Below, one piece after another: positions 8,538-16,744 of a DNA stretch of 64,000 bases (position 1 is its first letter; every line of letters starts with the position of its first letter). This DNA is from Actinomycetota bacterium (GTDB lineage Bacteria > Actinomycetota > Acidimicrobiia > Acidimicrobiales > JAJPHE01): contig DAHUYE010000085.1 in NCBI GenBank assembly GCA_027315345.1, positions 84,507-148,506 on the forward strand, read 5' to 3'. Below the pieces are notes generated by a model. The model saw nothing but the letters and a program-made list of their open reading frames with translations. It made no database searches and was not told the DNA's origin. The translations under genes and the position numbers were made by a program.

Positions 8538-8774
8538 CTAACCGGTGATGGCGACTTCGCCGGCCTGTCTCAGCAGGTCGGCCACCGCTTCAGCCGGATA
8601 ACTGCGGATTCCCCTCGGTCCGACCACCGTCGGAAGCCGCCCCCGCCGGCTCCACTCCAGGACGGTCCGCTCGGAGACCTGGAACAGCACGGCCACCTCC
8701 CGGCCTCTCAGGGTGCGGGCCGCCAGGCCGCCGGCCGTCAGTTCGTCCAGCAGTTCGGTCCGGGTGGCGACCAA
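8538..8774 (-). CDS. BldC-like helix-turn-helix DNA-binding protein
   Basis: A 78-residue protein with one MerR/excisionase-type winged helix: LRGREVAVLFQVSERTVLEW, a basic turn RRGRLPTVVG, the wing RGIRSYP and a short C-terminal helix. The layout is that of the actinobacterial developmental regulator BldC. The start chosen is TTG at 8774 because GGGAGGA lies five bases upstream; a longer frame to 8867 has no ribosome site and would overlap the promoter of the divergent gene. The 3' end faces rpsA with a 4-bp gap. It may control the glycan genes starting at 8840, an inference from position only. Confidence 0.75.
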   Translation of the reverse strand: MVATRTELLDELTAGGLAARTLRGREVAVLFQVSERTVLEWSRRGRLPTVVGPRGIRSYPAEAVADLLRQAGEVAITG

Positions 8775-8839
8775 GGATTCCTCCCACGTCTTGAGAGTCG
8801 GTGCTTTGGAAAGAGTGATGATTGCGCGCCGGACCTGAA

Positions 8840-10414
8840 ATGAGCAAGCAGACTCCGCCGCTACCATCCCGGCCCGTGACCGGGACGGCCGTGGACGCCA
8901 CCGTTCCGGCCCGGGTACGGCCCTGGCTCTACGCCGGGGGCCTGATCGTGCTGGCCGGGACCATCGTCCTGCGGTACTGGACCCGATCCGACCTCTGGCT
9001 GGACGAGGCCCTCACCGTCAACATTTCGCGGCTGCCCCTGGGTCAGTTCCCTTCGGCCCTGCGCCAGGACGGCAGCCCGCCGCTGTACTACTTCCTCCTC
9101 CACTTCTGGATGAAGATCTTCGGCCAGAGCGATCTGGGTGTCCGCTCCCTCTCCGGGACCCTGGGCGTGATCAGCCTGCCCCTGACCTGGGTGGCCGGCC
9201 GTCGCCTGGGCGGGCGGGCGGTGGCGTGGTCGGCCACCCTGCTGGTGGCGACCAGTCCCTTCGCCGTGCGGTACTCGACGGAAAACCGCATGTACATGCT
9301 CATAGTCGTCCTCACCCTGCTCGGGTTCCTGGCTCTGGACTCGGCCCTGCGGCGGCCGGCCTGGTGGCGCCTGGGGCTGGTGGCGCTGGACAGCGGGCTG
9401 CTGCTGCTGAGTCACTACTGGTGCCTGTACCTGATCGGGGCGGTGGTCCTGATGCTGGCCTGGATGGCCCGGCCGGGTATGCCCCGGGCCCCGGCCGCCC
9501 GCCGGTGCCTGGCGGCGGTGATGGCCGGCTTTGTCTTCCTGGCCCCCTGGGGCGGCATCCTGGCGTTCCAGCTCCTGCACACCGGTACACCGTGGTCCCA
9601 GCCCGCCAGTTTCGCGGCCATGGTCAACGCCGTCAGCAACTTTGCAGGCGGGGGCACCTCGGCCGGGCGGGCGCTCGGGTTGATCTTCTTCGGCTTGGCC
9701 GGCCTGGCCATCTTCGGCCGGGCCATCGACCGCTTCCGGGTGGAGTTGGACCTGCGCACCCGGCCCCGGGGGAGGGCCGTGGGCTGGATAGCCGGCGGAA
9801 CCCTGGTTTTGGCCATCCTGGGCGGGCTTGTACTGCGCAGTGCGTTCACCGAGCGTTACACGGCGGTCATGTTTGCCGCCTTCATCCTGTTGGTGTCGCT
9901 GGGCCTGACCGTCCTGGTCGACGCCCGCATCCGCTACGCCCTGCTGGCCGTGGCCACCGCTCTCGGTCTGGCCGGGTCGATCCCCAACGTCACCACCAAC
10001 CGGACCCAGGCGGCGTCGATCGTGCACACCATCGAGGCCCAGGGTTCCCCCGGGGACGTGGTCGTGTATTGCCCCGACCAGCTCGGCCCGGCCGCCAGCC
10101 GGCTCTTGAAGGGCGATTTCGTCCAGACCACCTACCCCCGCGGCATCGGCCCCTACCGGGTGGACTGGGTCGACTACGCCACCGTGGCGAAGAACTCCAA
10201 GCCGGGAGCCTTCGCCCGGAAGGTGCTGGCCCAGGCCGGACCTTCGCACAACGTGTGGCTGGTCTGGTCGCCCGACTATCTGACCATCGGGATCAAGTGC
10301 CAGAGCCTGGAGTCCGACCTGGCCATCCTGCGCCCCCACTCGAAGCTGATCATCGCCCAGCAGCCGGGCAAGTACTTCGAGCACGCCAACCTGGTTCGTT
10401 ACTGGGGATCATGA
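8840..10414 (+). CDS. GT-C family glycosyltransferase (GT39/ArnT-like), membrane
   Basis: A 524-residue polytopic protein. After one N-terminal membrane segment (about 28-45) comes the GT-C signature SDLWLDEALTV with Asp55-Glu56, then DGSPPLYYFLLHFW (about 77-90), both typical of enzymes that take sugar from a polyprenyl-phosphate donor outside the membrane. About ten further hydrophobic segments run to residue 385; the last 120 residues form a soluble domain. ATG at 8840 is preferred over an upstream in-frame start at 8822. Its stop overlaps the next ATG (10411). Acceptor unknown; envelope glycan or protein mannosylation are both possible. Confidence 0.82.
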   Translation: MSKQTPPLPSRPVTGTAVDATVPARVRPWLYAGGLIVLAGTIVLRYWTRSDLWLDEALTVNISRLPLGQFPSALRQDGSPPLYYFLLHFWMKIFGQSDLGVRSLSGTLGVISLPLTWVAGRRLGGRAVAWSATLLVATSPFAVRYSTENRMYMLIVVLTLLGFLALDSALRRPAWWRLGLVALDSGLLLLSHYWCLYLIGAVVLMLAWMARPGMPRAPAARRCLAAVMAGFVFLAPWGGILAFQLLHTGTPWSQPASFAAMVNAVSNFAGGGTSAGRALGLIFFGLAGLAIFGRAIDRFRVELDLRTRPRGRAVGWIAGGTLVLAILGGLVLRSAFTERYTAVMFAAFILLVSLGLTVLVDARIRYALLAVATALGLAGSIPNVTTNRTQAASIVHTIEAQGSPGDVVVYCPDQLGPAASRLLKGDFVQTTYPRGIGPYRVDWVDYATVAKNSKPGAFARKVLAQAGPSHNVWLVWSPDYLTIGIKCQSLESDLAILRPHSKLIIAQQPGKYFEHANLVRYWGS

Positions 10415-11550
10415 ACCGGGCGTCCCTGCGGGCCGTGGTGGCGCCCTGGTTGCTGGCCCGGGTGGTGGTGATCGGCGCCCTGGCTCTGGCCCGTTACCTC
10501 GCCAGCCACCTCCACCCGGGTCCGGCCGTGGTCACCCGGGTCCACGAGGGCCTGTTGGGCTGGGACGCCGGCTACTACCGGGACATCGCTGTTAGGGGCT
10601 ACGCCGCCCTGGGCCATGCCTCGTTGCGGTTCTTTCCTCTCCTCCCGCTGGCGACCCGGGGTCTGCGCGACGTGCTGCGCCTCTCCGTGGACGATTGCCT
10701 GCTTCTCATCACCAACGCCTCGGCCCTGGCCGCCGGCTTCCTGCTCCATCGGCTGGCCCTGGCTGAGACGGGGGACAGGGACCTGGCCCGTAACGCCGTG
10801 TGGATCCTCTACCTGGCCCCGTCCGCCTTCGTCCTGGTCATGGGGTACTCGGAGGGTCCGATGATTCTCCTGGCTGTGGCCAGCTTCCTCGGGCTGAGGA
10901 CAGGCCGGTGGTGGACGGCGGCGGCCTGCGGTTATCTGGCCGGCCTCACCCGCCCCATCGGGGTCCTGCTCGCGCTACCGGCCCTGATCGAGGCCATAGG
11001 ACTGACCGCCTTCGGCGCCGGCCACTCCGGGAGACTCGGCGGCCCCCGTGGCGCCGGGCCCTCGGCCATTCTCGGCCGGGCCGCCGCCGTCGTGGCCCCG
11101 GCCGCCGGCTGCGCCACCTACCTGGGCTGGACCGCCTACCGCTTCGGGAGCTTCTGGGCCCCGGTTCGGGTGCAGGAGCAGGGGAACCTCCGGGGTCGCT
11201 TCGCCGATCCGGTCGCCACCTCTCTGAACGACCTCCGGGGCCTGGCCCACGGCCACCTCGGGACCGGGCTGCACATCCCGTGGCTCATCCTGTTCCTGGG
11301 TCTGGCCGTGGTGCTTCTGGCCCGCTGGCCTCTGTCCTACGGCGCCTTCGCGGTGGTCACACTGGGGCTGGCCATCAGTTCGTCCAATTTCGACTCTCTC
11401 GAGCGGTATGCCCTTTCCGCTTTCCCTCTGGCCCTGGCCGCCGGGGGCCTGGTGCGGGAGGAGTCCCGCTTCCGCCTGGTGTTGCCCCTCCTCGGGGGCG
11501 CCCTGGTGTCCTATTCGCTCCTGGCCTTCATGAACGCCTACGTCCCCTAG
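10411..11550 (+). CDS. PIG-V-like mannosyltransferase family membrane protein
   Basis: A 379-residue polytopic protein with W51-D52 in LLGWDAGYYRDIAVRGY and, about 20 residues on, LRFFPLLPL. This pair is the PIG-V/GT76 mannosyltransferase signature, with the Asp expected to be catalytic and facing outwards. Eight to ten membrane segments follow. ATGA overlap with the preceding GT-C gene makes the two co-translated. Bacterial members are thought to use polyprenyl-phosphate-mannose; the acceptor is unknown. Confidence 0.8.
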   Translation: MNRASLRAVVAPWLLARVVVIGALALARYLASHLHPGPAVVTRVHEGLLGWDAGYYRDIAVRGYAALGHASLRFFPLLPLATRGLRDVLRLSVDDCLLLITNASALAAGFLLHRLALAETGDRDLARNAVWILYLAPSAFVLVMGYSEGPMILLAVASFLGLRTGRWWTAAACGYLAGLTRPIGVLLALPALIEAIGLTAFGAGHSGRLGGPRGAGPSAILGRAAAVVAPAAGCATYLGWTAYRFGSFWAPVRVQEQGNLRGRFADPVATSLNDLRGLAHGHLGTGLHIPWLILFLGLAVVLLARWPLSYGAFAVVTLGLAISSSNFDSLERYALSAFPLALAAGGLVREESRFRLVLPLLGGALVSYSLLAFMNAYVP

Positions 11551-11614
11551 CCGTTCCCGGGCTGTGCCACGCACAGCACTAGCCTCAACCGACCCTGGGA
11601 ACAACAGGAGAACG

Positions 11615-13135
11615 ATGTCCCAAGTCCAACCGACCTCCCCAGGCGACGACGTCGTCGTCATTGGTGCTGGCCCGGCGGGCCTCACCGCCGCCTACCAACT
11701 GGCCAAGCACGGCCGGCGGTCGGTGGTCCTCGAGGCCGATGACATCGTCGGGGGGATAAGCCGCACCCCGGAGCGGGACGGATGGCGCTTCGACATCGGC
11801 GGCCACCGGTTCTTCACCAAGGTCAAGCCGGTCGAGGACCTCTGGCACGAGATCCTTCCGGATGAGGACTTCCTGCTGCGTCCCCGCATGAGCCGCATCT
11901 ACTACGACGGCAAGTTCTTCGACTACCCCCTCAAGGCCGGCAACGCCTTGCGCAACCTGGGCGTAATCGAAGCCGTTCTGTGCGTTCTGTCCTACGTCTG
12001 GGCTCGCATCCGTCCCCCCAAGGACCAGTCCAGCCTGGAGGGCTGGGTGGTGGCCCGCTTCGGCTGGCGGCTGTACAGGACCTTCTTCAAGACCTACAAC
12101 GAAAAGGTCTGGGGGGTACCGGCCTCGGACATCGCCGCTGACTGGGCAGCCCAGCGCATCAAGAACCTCTCCCTGTCCAAGGCCGTCATCAACGCCCTTC
12201 TGCCCAAGCGCAACCAGAAGGAGATCACCAGCCTCATCGAGGAGTTCCAATACCCGAAGTTCGGCCCGGGGATGATGTGGGAGCGGGCCGCTCAACTGGT
12301 GCAGGGGGCCGGCAGCGAGGTGCGGATGCAGAACCGGGCCGTGCGCATCGAGCGGACCGGGGGCCGGGCGGTGGCGGTGGTGGCACAGGACCGGGAGGGC
12401 ACCGAGGCCCGAATCGAGGCCTCGCACGTGGTCTCCACCATGCCCATCTCCGAGTTGATCGAGGTCATCAGCCCGCCGGCTCCCGAGGAGGTGCTCAGGG
12501 CGGCCAAGGGGCTGTCCTACCGTGACTTCCTGACCGTGGCCCTGGTGGTGCCGGCCACCGCCAGCTTCCCCGACAACTGGATCTACATCCACGCCCCCGA
12601 GGTGCGCATGGGGCGCATCCAGAACTTCGGGTCCTGGTCCCCCTACATGATCAAGGAGGGCCGGACCTGCCTGGGGCTGGAGTACTTCGTCTTCGAGGGC
12701 GATGAACTCTGGAACTCCGCCGATGAGGACCTCATCGCTCTGGGCACCAGGGAGCTGGAGGCGCTCGGACTGGTGGGGAAGGGCGCCGTCGAGGTCGGAT
12801 ACGTGGTCCGCATGCCGAAGGCCTATCCCGTCTACGACGAGGGCTACGCCGAGCGGGTGGACATCATCCGCCGCTGGCTGGAGGCCGAAGTCCCCAACGT
12901 CCACCCGGTCGGGCGTAACGGCATGCACCGCTATAACAACCAGGACCACTCCATGTACACGGCCATGCTGAGCGTGGAGAACATCGTCACCGGCTCCCAT
13001 CACGACGTCTGGTCGGTCAACGTGGAGGAGGAGTACCACGAGGAGGTCTCGACCGGTGCCTCCGCCGGCGCCCTGTCCTCCGCCGGGACGGGCCGATCGG
13101 CGCCGGTGCTGCCGGGCCGCCGCTCAGAGCCCTGA
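11615..13135 (+). CDS. FAD-dependent oxidoreductase, UDP-galactopyranose-mutase-like
   Basis: A 506-residue flavoprotein. The N-terminal dinucleotide fold is VVVIGAGPAGLTAAYQLA (Gly17, Gly19, Gly22), followed by EADDIVGGISRT and FDIGGHRFFTK, the GG-x-S/H-x-F pattern shared by UDP-galactopyranose mutases and related amine-oxidase-type enzymes. The C-terminus has RYNNQDHSMYTAM, the flavin-closing motif. It probably isomerises or oxidises a nucleotide sugar for the neighbouring transferases, a job inferred from context. The start at 11615 has AGGAGAACG directly upstream; frames opening at 11564 lack this. The C-terminal 30 residues are Gly/Ser/Ala rich. Confidence 0.78.
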   Translation: MSQVQPTSPGDDVVVIGAGPAGLTAAYQLAKHGRRSVVLEADDIVGGISRTPERDGWRFDIGGHRFFTKVKPVEDLWHEILPDEDFLLRPRMSRIYYDGKFFDYPLKAGNALRNLGVIEAVLCVLSYVWARIRPPKDQSSLEGWVVARFGWRLYRTFFKTYNEKVWGVPASDIAADWAAQRIKNLSLSKAVINALLPKRNQKEITSLIEEFQYPKFGPGMMWERAAQLVQGAGSEVRMQNRAVRIERTGGRAVAVVAQDREGTEARIEASHVVSTMPISELIEVISPPAPEEVLRAAKGLSYRDFLTVALVVPATASFPDNWIYIHAPEVRMGRIQNFGSWSPYMIKEGRTCLGLEYFVFEGDELWNSADEDLIALGTRELEALGLVGKGAVEVGYVVRMPKAYPVYDEGYAERVDIIRRWLEAEVPNVHPVGRNGMHRYNNQDHSMYTAMLSVENIVTGSHHDVWSVNVEEEYHEEVSTGASAGALSSAGTGRSAPVLPGRRSEP

Positions 13136-14364
13136 GCGCCCCGGCCACCCGGGCCCTACCCGCCACCGAGGCTACCCAGGGCCTGCCGGCCCACTTCGCC
13201 TGCTTCGACGGGCTGCGGGCCTTCGCGGCCGTGTCGGTCGTCGGCATCCACACCGCCTTCGTGTCCGGCTTCACCTCCCGCTCGACCTGGGGGATCTACA
13301 CGGCCCGGCTGGAGATCGGGGTCTCGGTCTTCTTCCTGATCTCCGGGTTCCTGCTCTACCGGCCCTTTGCCGTCGCCCACCTGACCGGGGCGGCGTCGCC
13401 TGACCTCAAGCGCTTCTGGGCCCGCCGGCTCCTCCGCATCGTCCCCGCCTACTGGCTGGTCATGACCGTCACCAGCTACGTCATGCGGGTCAACACCAAC
13501 GTCCGGGGCTGGAAACCGACTCTGATCCTCTACGCCTTCGGACAGATCTACTTCCCCAACACGGTCTTCAAGGGAGTTACCCAGGCCTGGTCTCTTTGTA
13601 CGGAGATGAGCTTCTATCTGTTCCTCCCGCTGCTGGCGGCCCTGCTGGTGTGGCGCCGGGGGTCGCTGCGCTCGCAGCTGGCCCGGGAGATGTCGGCCCT
13701 GGCTGTCATGGTGGCGGTCAGCTTCGCCTTCCGGATGTGGGCCCTGACCGAAGCCGCCCACCACCCCGGCAGCACGTACGGGACCATGGGCGACTGGCTG
13801 CCGGCCAACCTGGATCTCTTCGCCCTAGGCATGTTCCTGGCTGTGAGCAGCGCCTGGATGCATCAGCAGGGCCGGCGGCCCGGCTGGCTCTGGCATCCGG
13901 TGATGCCCTGGCTCAGCTGGGCGCTGGCGGCGGTGGCCTTCTGGGCCGTCTCCCACCTGCACATCCCCCTGACCCCGCTCTACCAGATCAGCCCGGGAAA
14001 GAACCTGCTCCGCCAGAGTCTCTACGGGTCCTTTGCCTTCTTCATGCTCCTGCCCGCCGTCTTCGGGCCTCAGCACCGCGGTCTGATCCGCCGCTTCCTA
14101 CGGATGCGGCTGGTAGCGGCTACCGGGGTGGTGTCCTATGGGATCTACCTCTGGCACCAGGGCTGGGTGGCCATGTGGCTCAACTGGACCCACGGTCCTC
14201 TCTTCCGCGTCCGCTGGTGGCTTCTCTTCTTGGTTGTCCTGGCCCTGGCCCTGGCCTCCGCCTCCGGCAGCTACTTCCTGTTCGAGCGTCCGGTGCTGCG
14301 CCTCAAGGACCGGCTCAGCTGGTTTGACCGCCCGCCTTCCACCCCGAGTGAGCCGACCCCGTGA
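13132..14364 (+). CDS. acyltransferase family 3 membrane protein, apparently with a CTG start
   Basis: O-acetyl/acyl transfer to an exported glycan is the usual role. The 10-helix acyltransferase-3 fold begins HFACFDGLRAFAAVSVVGIH, with the conserved His of helix 1, followed by VSVFFLISGFLLYRPF and RRLLRIVPAYW. The first ATG/GTG/TTG in frame (13231) would cut off the conserved FDGLRAFAA. A CTG at 13132 overlaps the previous stop as CTGA and gives a complete 410-residue protein, so I place the start there with low certainty for that point. The C-terminal GTG overlap with the next gene (14361) keeps the operon coupled. Confidence 0.78.
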   Translation: MSAPATRALPATEATQGLPAHFACFDGLRAFAAVSVVGIHTAFVSGFTSRSTWGIYTARLEIGVSVFFLISGFLLYRPFAVAHLTGAASPDLKRFWARRLLRIVPAYWLVMTVTSYVMRVNTNVRGWKPTLILYAFGQIYFPNTVFKGVTQAWSLCTEMSFYLFLPLLAALLVWRRGSLRSQLAREMSALAVMVAVSFAFRMWALTEAAHHPGSTYGTMGDWLPANLDLFALGMFLAVSSAWMHQQGRRPGWLWHPVMPWLSWALAAVAFWAVSHLHIPLTPLYQISPGKNLLRQSLYGSFAFFMLLPAVFGPQHRGLIRRFLRMRLVAATGVVSYGIYLWHQGWVAMWLNWTHGPLFRVRWWLLFLVVLALALASASGSYFLFERPVLRLKDRLSWFDRPPSTPSEPTP

Positions 14365-15536
14365 GCGATCTGGCCGCCGTGGCCGCCGAGGCCGGCCTGT
14401 CCCGGGTGATGATCCTGGCCTGGCGCGACCTCGATGATCCCGAGGCGGGGGGATCCGAGGTTCACGCCGCCCGCATAGCCGCCCTGTGGGCCGAGGCCGG
14501 CATCAACGTGGTCATGCGGACCTCGGCCGTCGCCGGCGCCGTGGACGTGGTCGTCCGGGACGGGTACCTGGCCGTGCGCAGAGCCGGGCGGTACTCCATC
14601 TTTCCCCGCGCCGCCGCCTGGGGCTGGCTGTCCCCGGCCGACCGGGACGGACTGGTGGAGATCTGGAACGGGATGCCCTTCATGTCCCCGGTCTGGTCCC
14701 GCAACCCCCGCATCGTCTTCCTCCATCACGTGCACGGTCAGATGTGGCGGATGGTGATGAATCCTCCGGCCCTGGGCCGGCTGGGCGAGGTGCTGGAGAG
14801 CCGGATCGCTCCTCCCTTCTACCGCAACACGCCCGTGATCACCCTTTCCGAGTCGTCCCGCCAGGAGATCATCTCCGCCCTGGGCCTGCCCGCCGCCAAC
14901 ATCTCGGTGGTCCCTCCCGGCGTCGAACCCCGCTTCCGGCCGGGAGGAGTCCGGGCCCCTGCTCCTCTGGTGGTGGCGGTGGGCCGCCTGGTCCCGGTCA
15001 AACGCTTCGACCTCCTCATCGAGGTGCTGGCCCGCCTGCGCCCCCGCCACCCCGGCCTGGAGGCGGTCATCGTGGGGGAGGGATACGAGCGACCGGCCCT
15101 GGAAGAGCGGATTCGGACCCTGGGCGCATCCGGATGGTTGTCCCTGCCGGGCCGGCTGGATGAGTACGACCTGGTCGACCTCTACCAGCGGTCCTGGGTG
15201 GTGGCGTCGGCCTCCTCCCATGAGGGCTGGGGTATGACCCTGACCGAGGCGGGGGCCTGCGCCACGCCGGCGGTGGCCACCCGCATCACCGGACACGCCG
15301 ATGCCGTGACCGATGGGGTGACCGGCCTGTTGGCCGGCTCACCGGCCGACCTGGAAGGGGCCCTTGACTCGGTCCTGTCTGATCCGGCCCTCCGTCAGCG
15401 CCTGGGGGCGGCGGCCCGGGAGCGGGCCGCGGAATTGACCTGGGAGGCAACGGCCCGGGGGACGCTGGGCGTTCTGGCCGCGGAGACCCTTCGCCGTCGG
15501 CAACTGGCGGGCGGACCTCCCCGGCGGCGTCGCTGA
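14361..15536 (+). CDS. GT4 family glycosyltransferase
   Basis: A 391-residue soluble GT-B enzyme using a nucleotide sugar on the cytoplasmic face. The N-domain holds DPEAGGSEVHAARIAALWAE, a glycine-rich donor loop of the family. The C-domain holds VVAVGRLVPVKRFDLLIEVL and the E-x7-E motif in HEGWGMTLTEAGACATP. GTG at 14361 overlaps the acyltransferase stop (GTGA). It is the last gene of the plus-strand half of the glycan cluster, facing the minus-strand half. Confidence 0.88.
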   Translation: MSDLAAVAAEAGLSRVMILAWRDLDDPEAGGSEVHAARIAALWAEAGINVVMRTSAVAGAVDVVVRDGYLAVRRAGRYSIFPRAAAWGWLSPADRDGLVEIWNGMPFMSPVWSRNPRIVFLHHVHGQMWRMVMNPPALGRLGEVLESRIAPPFYRNTPVITLSESSRQEIISALGLPAANISVVPPGVEPRFRPGGVRAPAPLVVAVGRLVPVKRFDLLIEVLARLRPRHPGLEAVIVGEGYERPALEERIRTLGASGWLSLPGRLDEYDLVDLYQRSWVVASASSHEGWGMTLTEAGACATPAVATRITGHADAVTDGVTGLLAGSPADLEGALDSVLSDPALRQRLGAAARERAAELTWEATARGTLGVLAAETLRRRQLAGGPPRRRR

Positions 15537-15562
15537 CCTACGCCCGCGCCGGCCGCTACGGC

Positions 15563-15620
15563 CCGTGATCCACCGCCACCGACAGTGGCGCGGCACGGGT
15601 GGTGGTCGTCAGCCACGACC
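15563..15620. terminator. hairpin cluster between convergent gene blocks
   Basis: Two stems lie between the converging GT4 and DUF2304 genes. CGCCAC(15574-15579)/GTGGCG(15585-15590) is nested in CCGTG(15563-15567)/CACGG(15594-15598). GGTCGT(15604-15609)/ACGACC(15615-15620) follows. There is no T-run, so a role in ending both transcripts is likely but unproven. Confidence 0.4.
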
Positions 15621-15632
15621 GGCGGCCATCGG

Positions 15633-15974
15633 TCAGTGGCCGGCGCCAACGTCCCGGCGCAGGAGGGCGACTTCCTCGGCCAGCCGGCGGGTGCGGTCCT
15701 CCAGCCGGCCCAACTCCCAACTCATGTAGACGCACACCACCAACAGGAACAGGCAGGCCAGCACGGTCAGCAGATCGGGAGGGTTGATGACCCCGATGGC
15801 GTGGGCCAGCCGGTTGAACAGGTTGGGGGCGATGGCGAAGACGATCATGGGTAGGCAGACGGCCAGCCAGACGACGGCGTATTTCTCCCGCAGGTGACGA
15901 CGGCGAAGCAGCTCCACCACGGCGGCCACCGCCGCTCCCGTAGACAGCAGCACGGTCAGATGAACACCGGTCAT
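15633..15974 (-). CDS. DUF2304 membrane protein
   Basis: A 113-residue protein with three hydrophobic segments (about 5-18, 34-50, 66-84), each separated by a short charged turn (RRRHLREKYAVVWL, NRLAHAIGVINPPD), and a C-terminal coiled-coil tail (WELGRLEDRTRRLAEEVALLR). This is the DUF2304 pattern, a small membrane partner often found directly after polyprenyl-phosphate GT2 genes. Its ATG overlaps the GT2 stop (ATGA, 15971-15974), matching that arrangement. Likely helps anchor or activate the GT2; function not established. Confidence 0.8.
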   Translation of the reverse strand: MTGVHLTVLLSTGAAVAAVVELLRRRHLREKYAVVWLAVCLPMIVFAIAPNLFNRLAHAIGVINPPDLLTVLACLFLLVVCVYMSWELGRLEDRTRRLAEEVALLRRDVGAGH

Positions 15975-16744
15975 GGCTTCTCCTCGATGATCGGACGGGG
16001 GTTGGTTGGCGCCGGCGAAGGCAGGGCGGGGCGACGGGGCCGGATGGCCTGGAGGAACAGCATCAGGGCGACGCGGGACAGATACAACAGCGCCCTGGGC
16101 CGGGACTGGCTGGGCGTCCCGGCTATGCGGGGTCGCATCACGGTGGACAGCTGGCTGATGCGGGCTCCCGCCTCGGAGGCGATGATCAGGGACTCGACCG
16201 TGTCGGACAGATAGTCGGCGGGATAGGTGCGGGCGAACAGGGCGATGGCATCGCGGTTGTAGGCCCGCAAACCGGAGGTGGCGTCGGTCAGCCGGCAGCC
16301 GGTGAGCCTGGACAGGTAGGCGGCCAAGAGGCGCATGGCCCACCGCCGGGCCCGGGGCACCGGGTAGTCCTCGGATGAATCGAAGCGGGCTCCGATGACA
16401 ACGGCCGGACCGGGAGAAGAGTCGAGCGCTTCGAGTAGGGCGGGGACGGAGGCGGGATCGTGCTGACCGTCGGCGTCGATCTGCACCAGGGCGTCGTAGC
16501 CGCGGTCGGCTCCGTACCGGAAGCCGACCCGCATGGCCCCGCCCACGCCGAGGTTGAAGATGTTGGAGATGACATCCACGCCGGTGGCCCGGGCGATGGC
16601 GGCGGTGGCATCGGAGGAGAAGTCGTCCACCACCAGCACATCGGCGGCGGGCAGCGCGCTGGCGATCTCGTCGAGGACCGAGGCGATCGCTCCCGCCTCG
16701 TTCCAGGCCGGCACCACCACCAGCACGCGGCGCCGATCGGTCAT
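15971..16744 (-). CDS. GT2 glycosyltransferase, polyprenyl-phosphate sugar synthase type
   Basis: Likely transfers a sugar from a nucleotide donor to polyprenyl phosphate at the cytoplasmic face. The 257-residue protein has VLVVVPAWNEAGAIASVL, the donor-binding VDDFSSDATAAI and the metal-binding DADGQHDP, as in Dpm1/undecaprenyl-phosphate mannosyl synthases. The start is ATG 16744, which overlaps the upstream stop (ATGA); the longer frame to 16843 lies inside the neighbour gene. Followed by DUF2304, its usual partner. Confidence 0.85.
   Translation of the reverse strand: MTDRRRVLVVVPAWNEAGAIASVLDEIASALPAADVLVVDDFSSDATAAIARATGVDVISNIFNLGVGGAMRVGFRYGADRGYDALVQIDADGQHDPASVPALLEALDSSPGPAVVIGARFDSSEDYPVPRARRWAMRLLAAYLSRLTGCRLTDATSGLRAYNRDAIALFARTYPADYLSDTVESLIIASEAGARISQLSTVMRPRIAGTPSQSRPRALLYLSRVALMLFLQAIRPRRPALPSPAPTNPRPIIEEKP

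Noticed and set aside
9226..10410. Upstream extension of the PIG-V-like gene frame
   Set aside because: The extension runs out of frame inside the preceding GT-C gene; ATG 10411 overlapping its stop is the real start.
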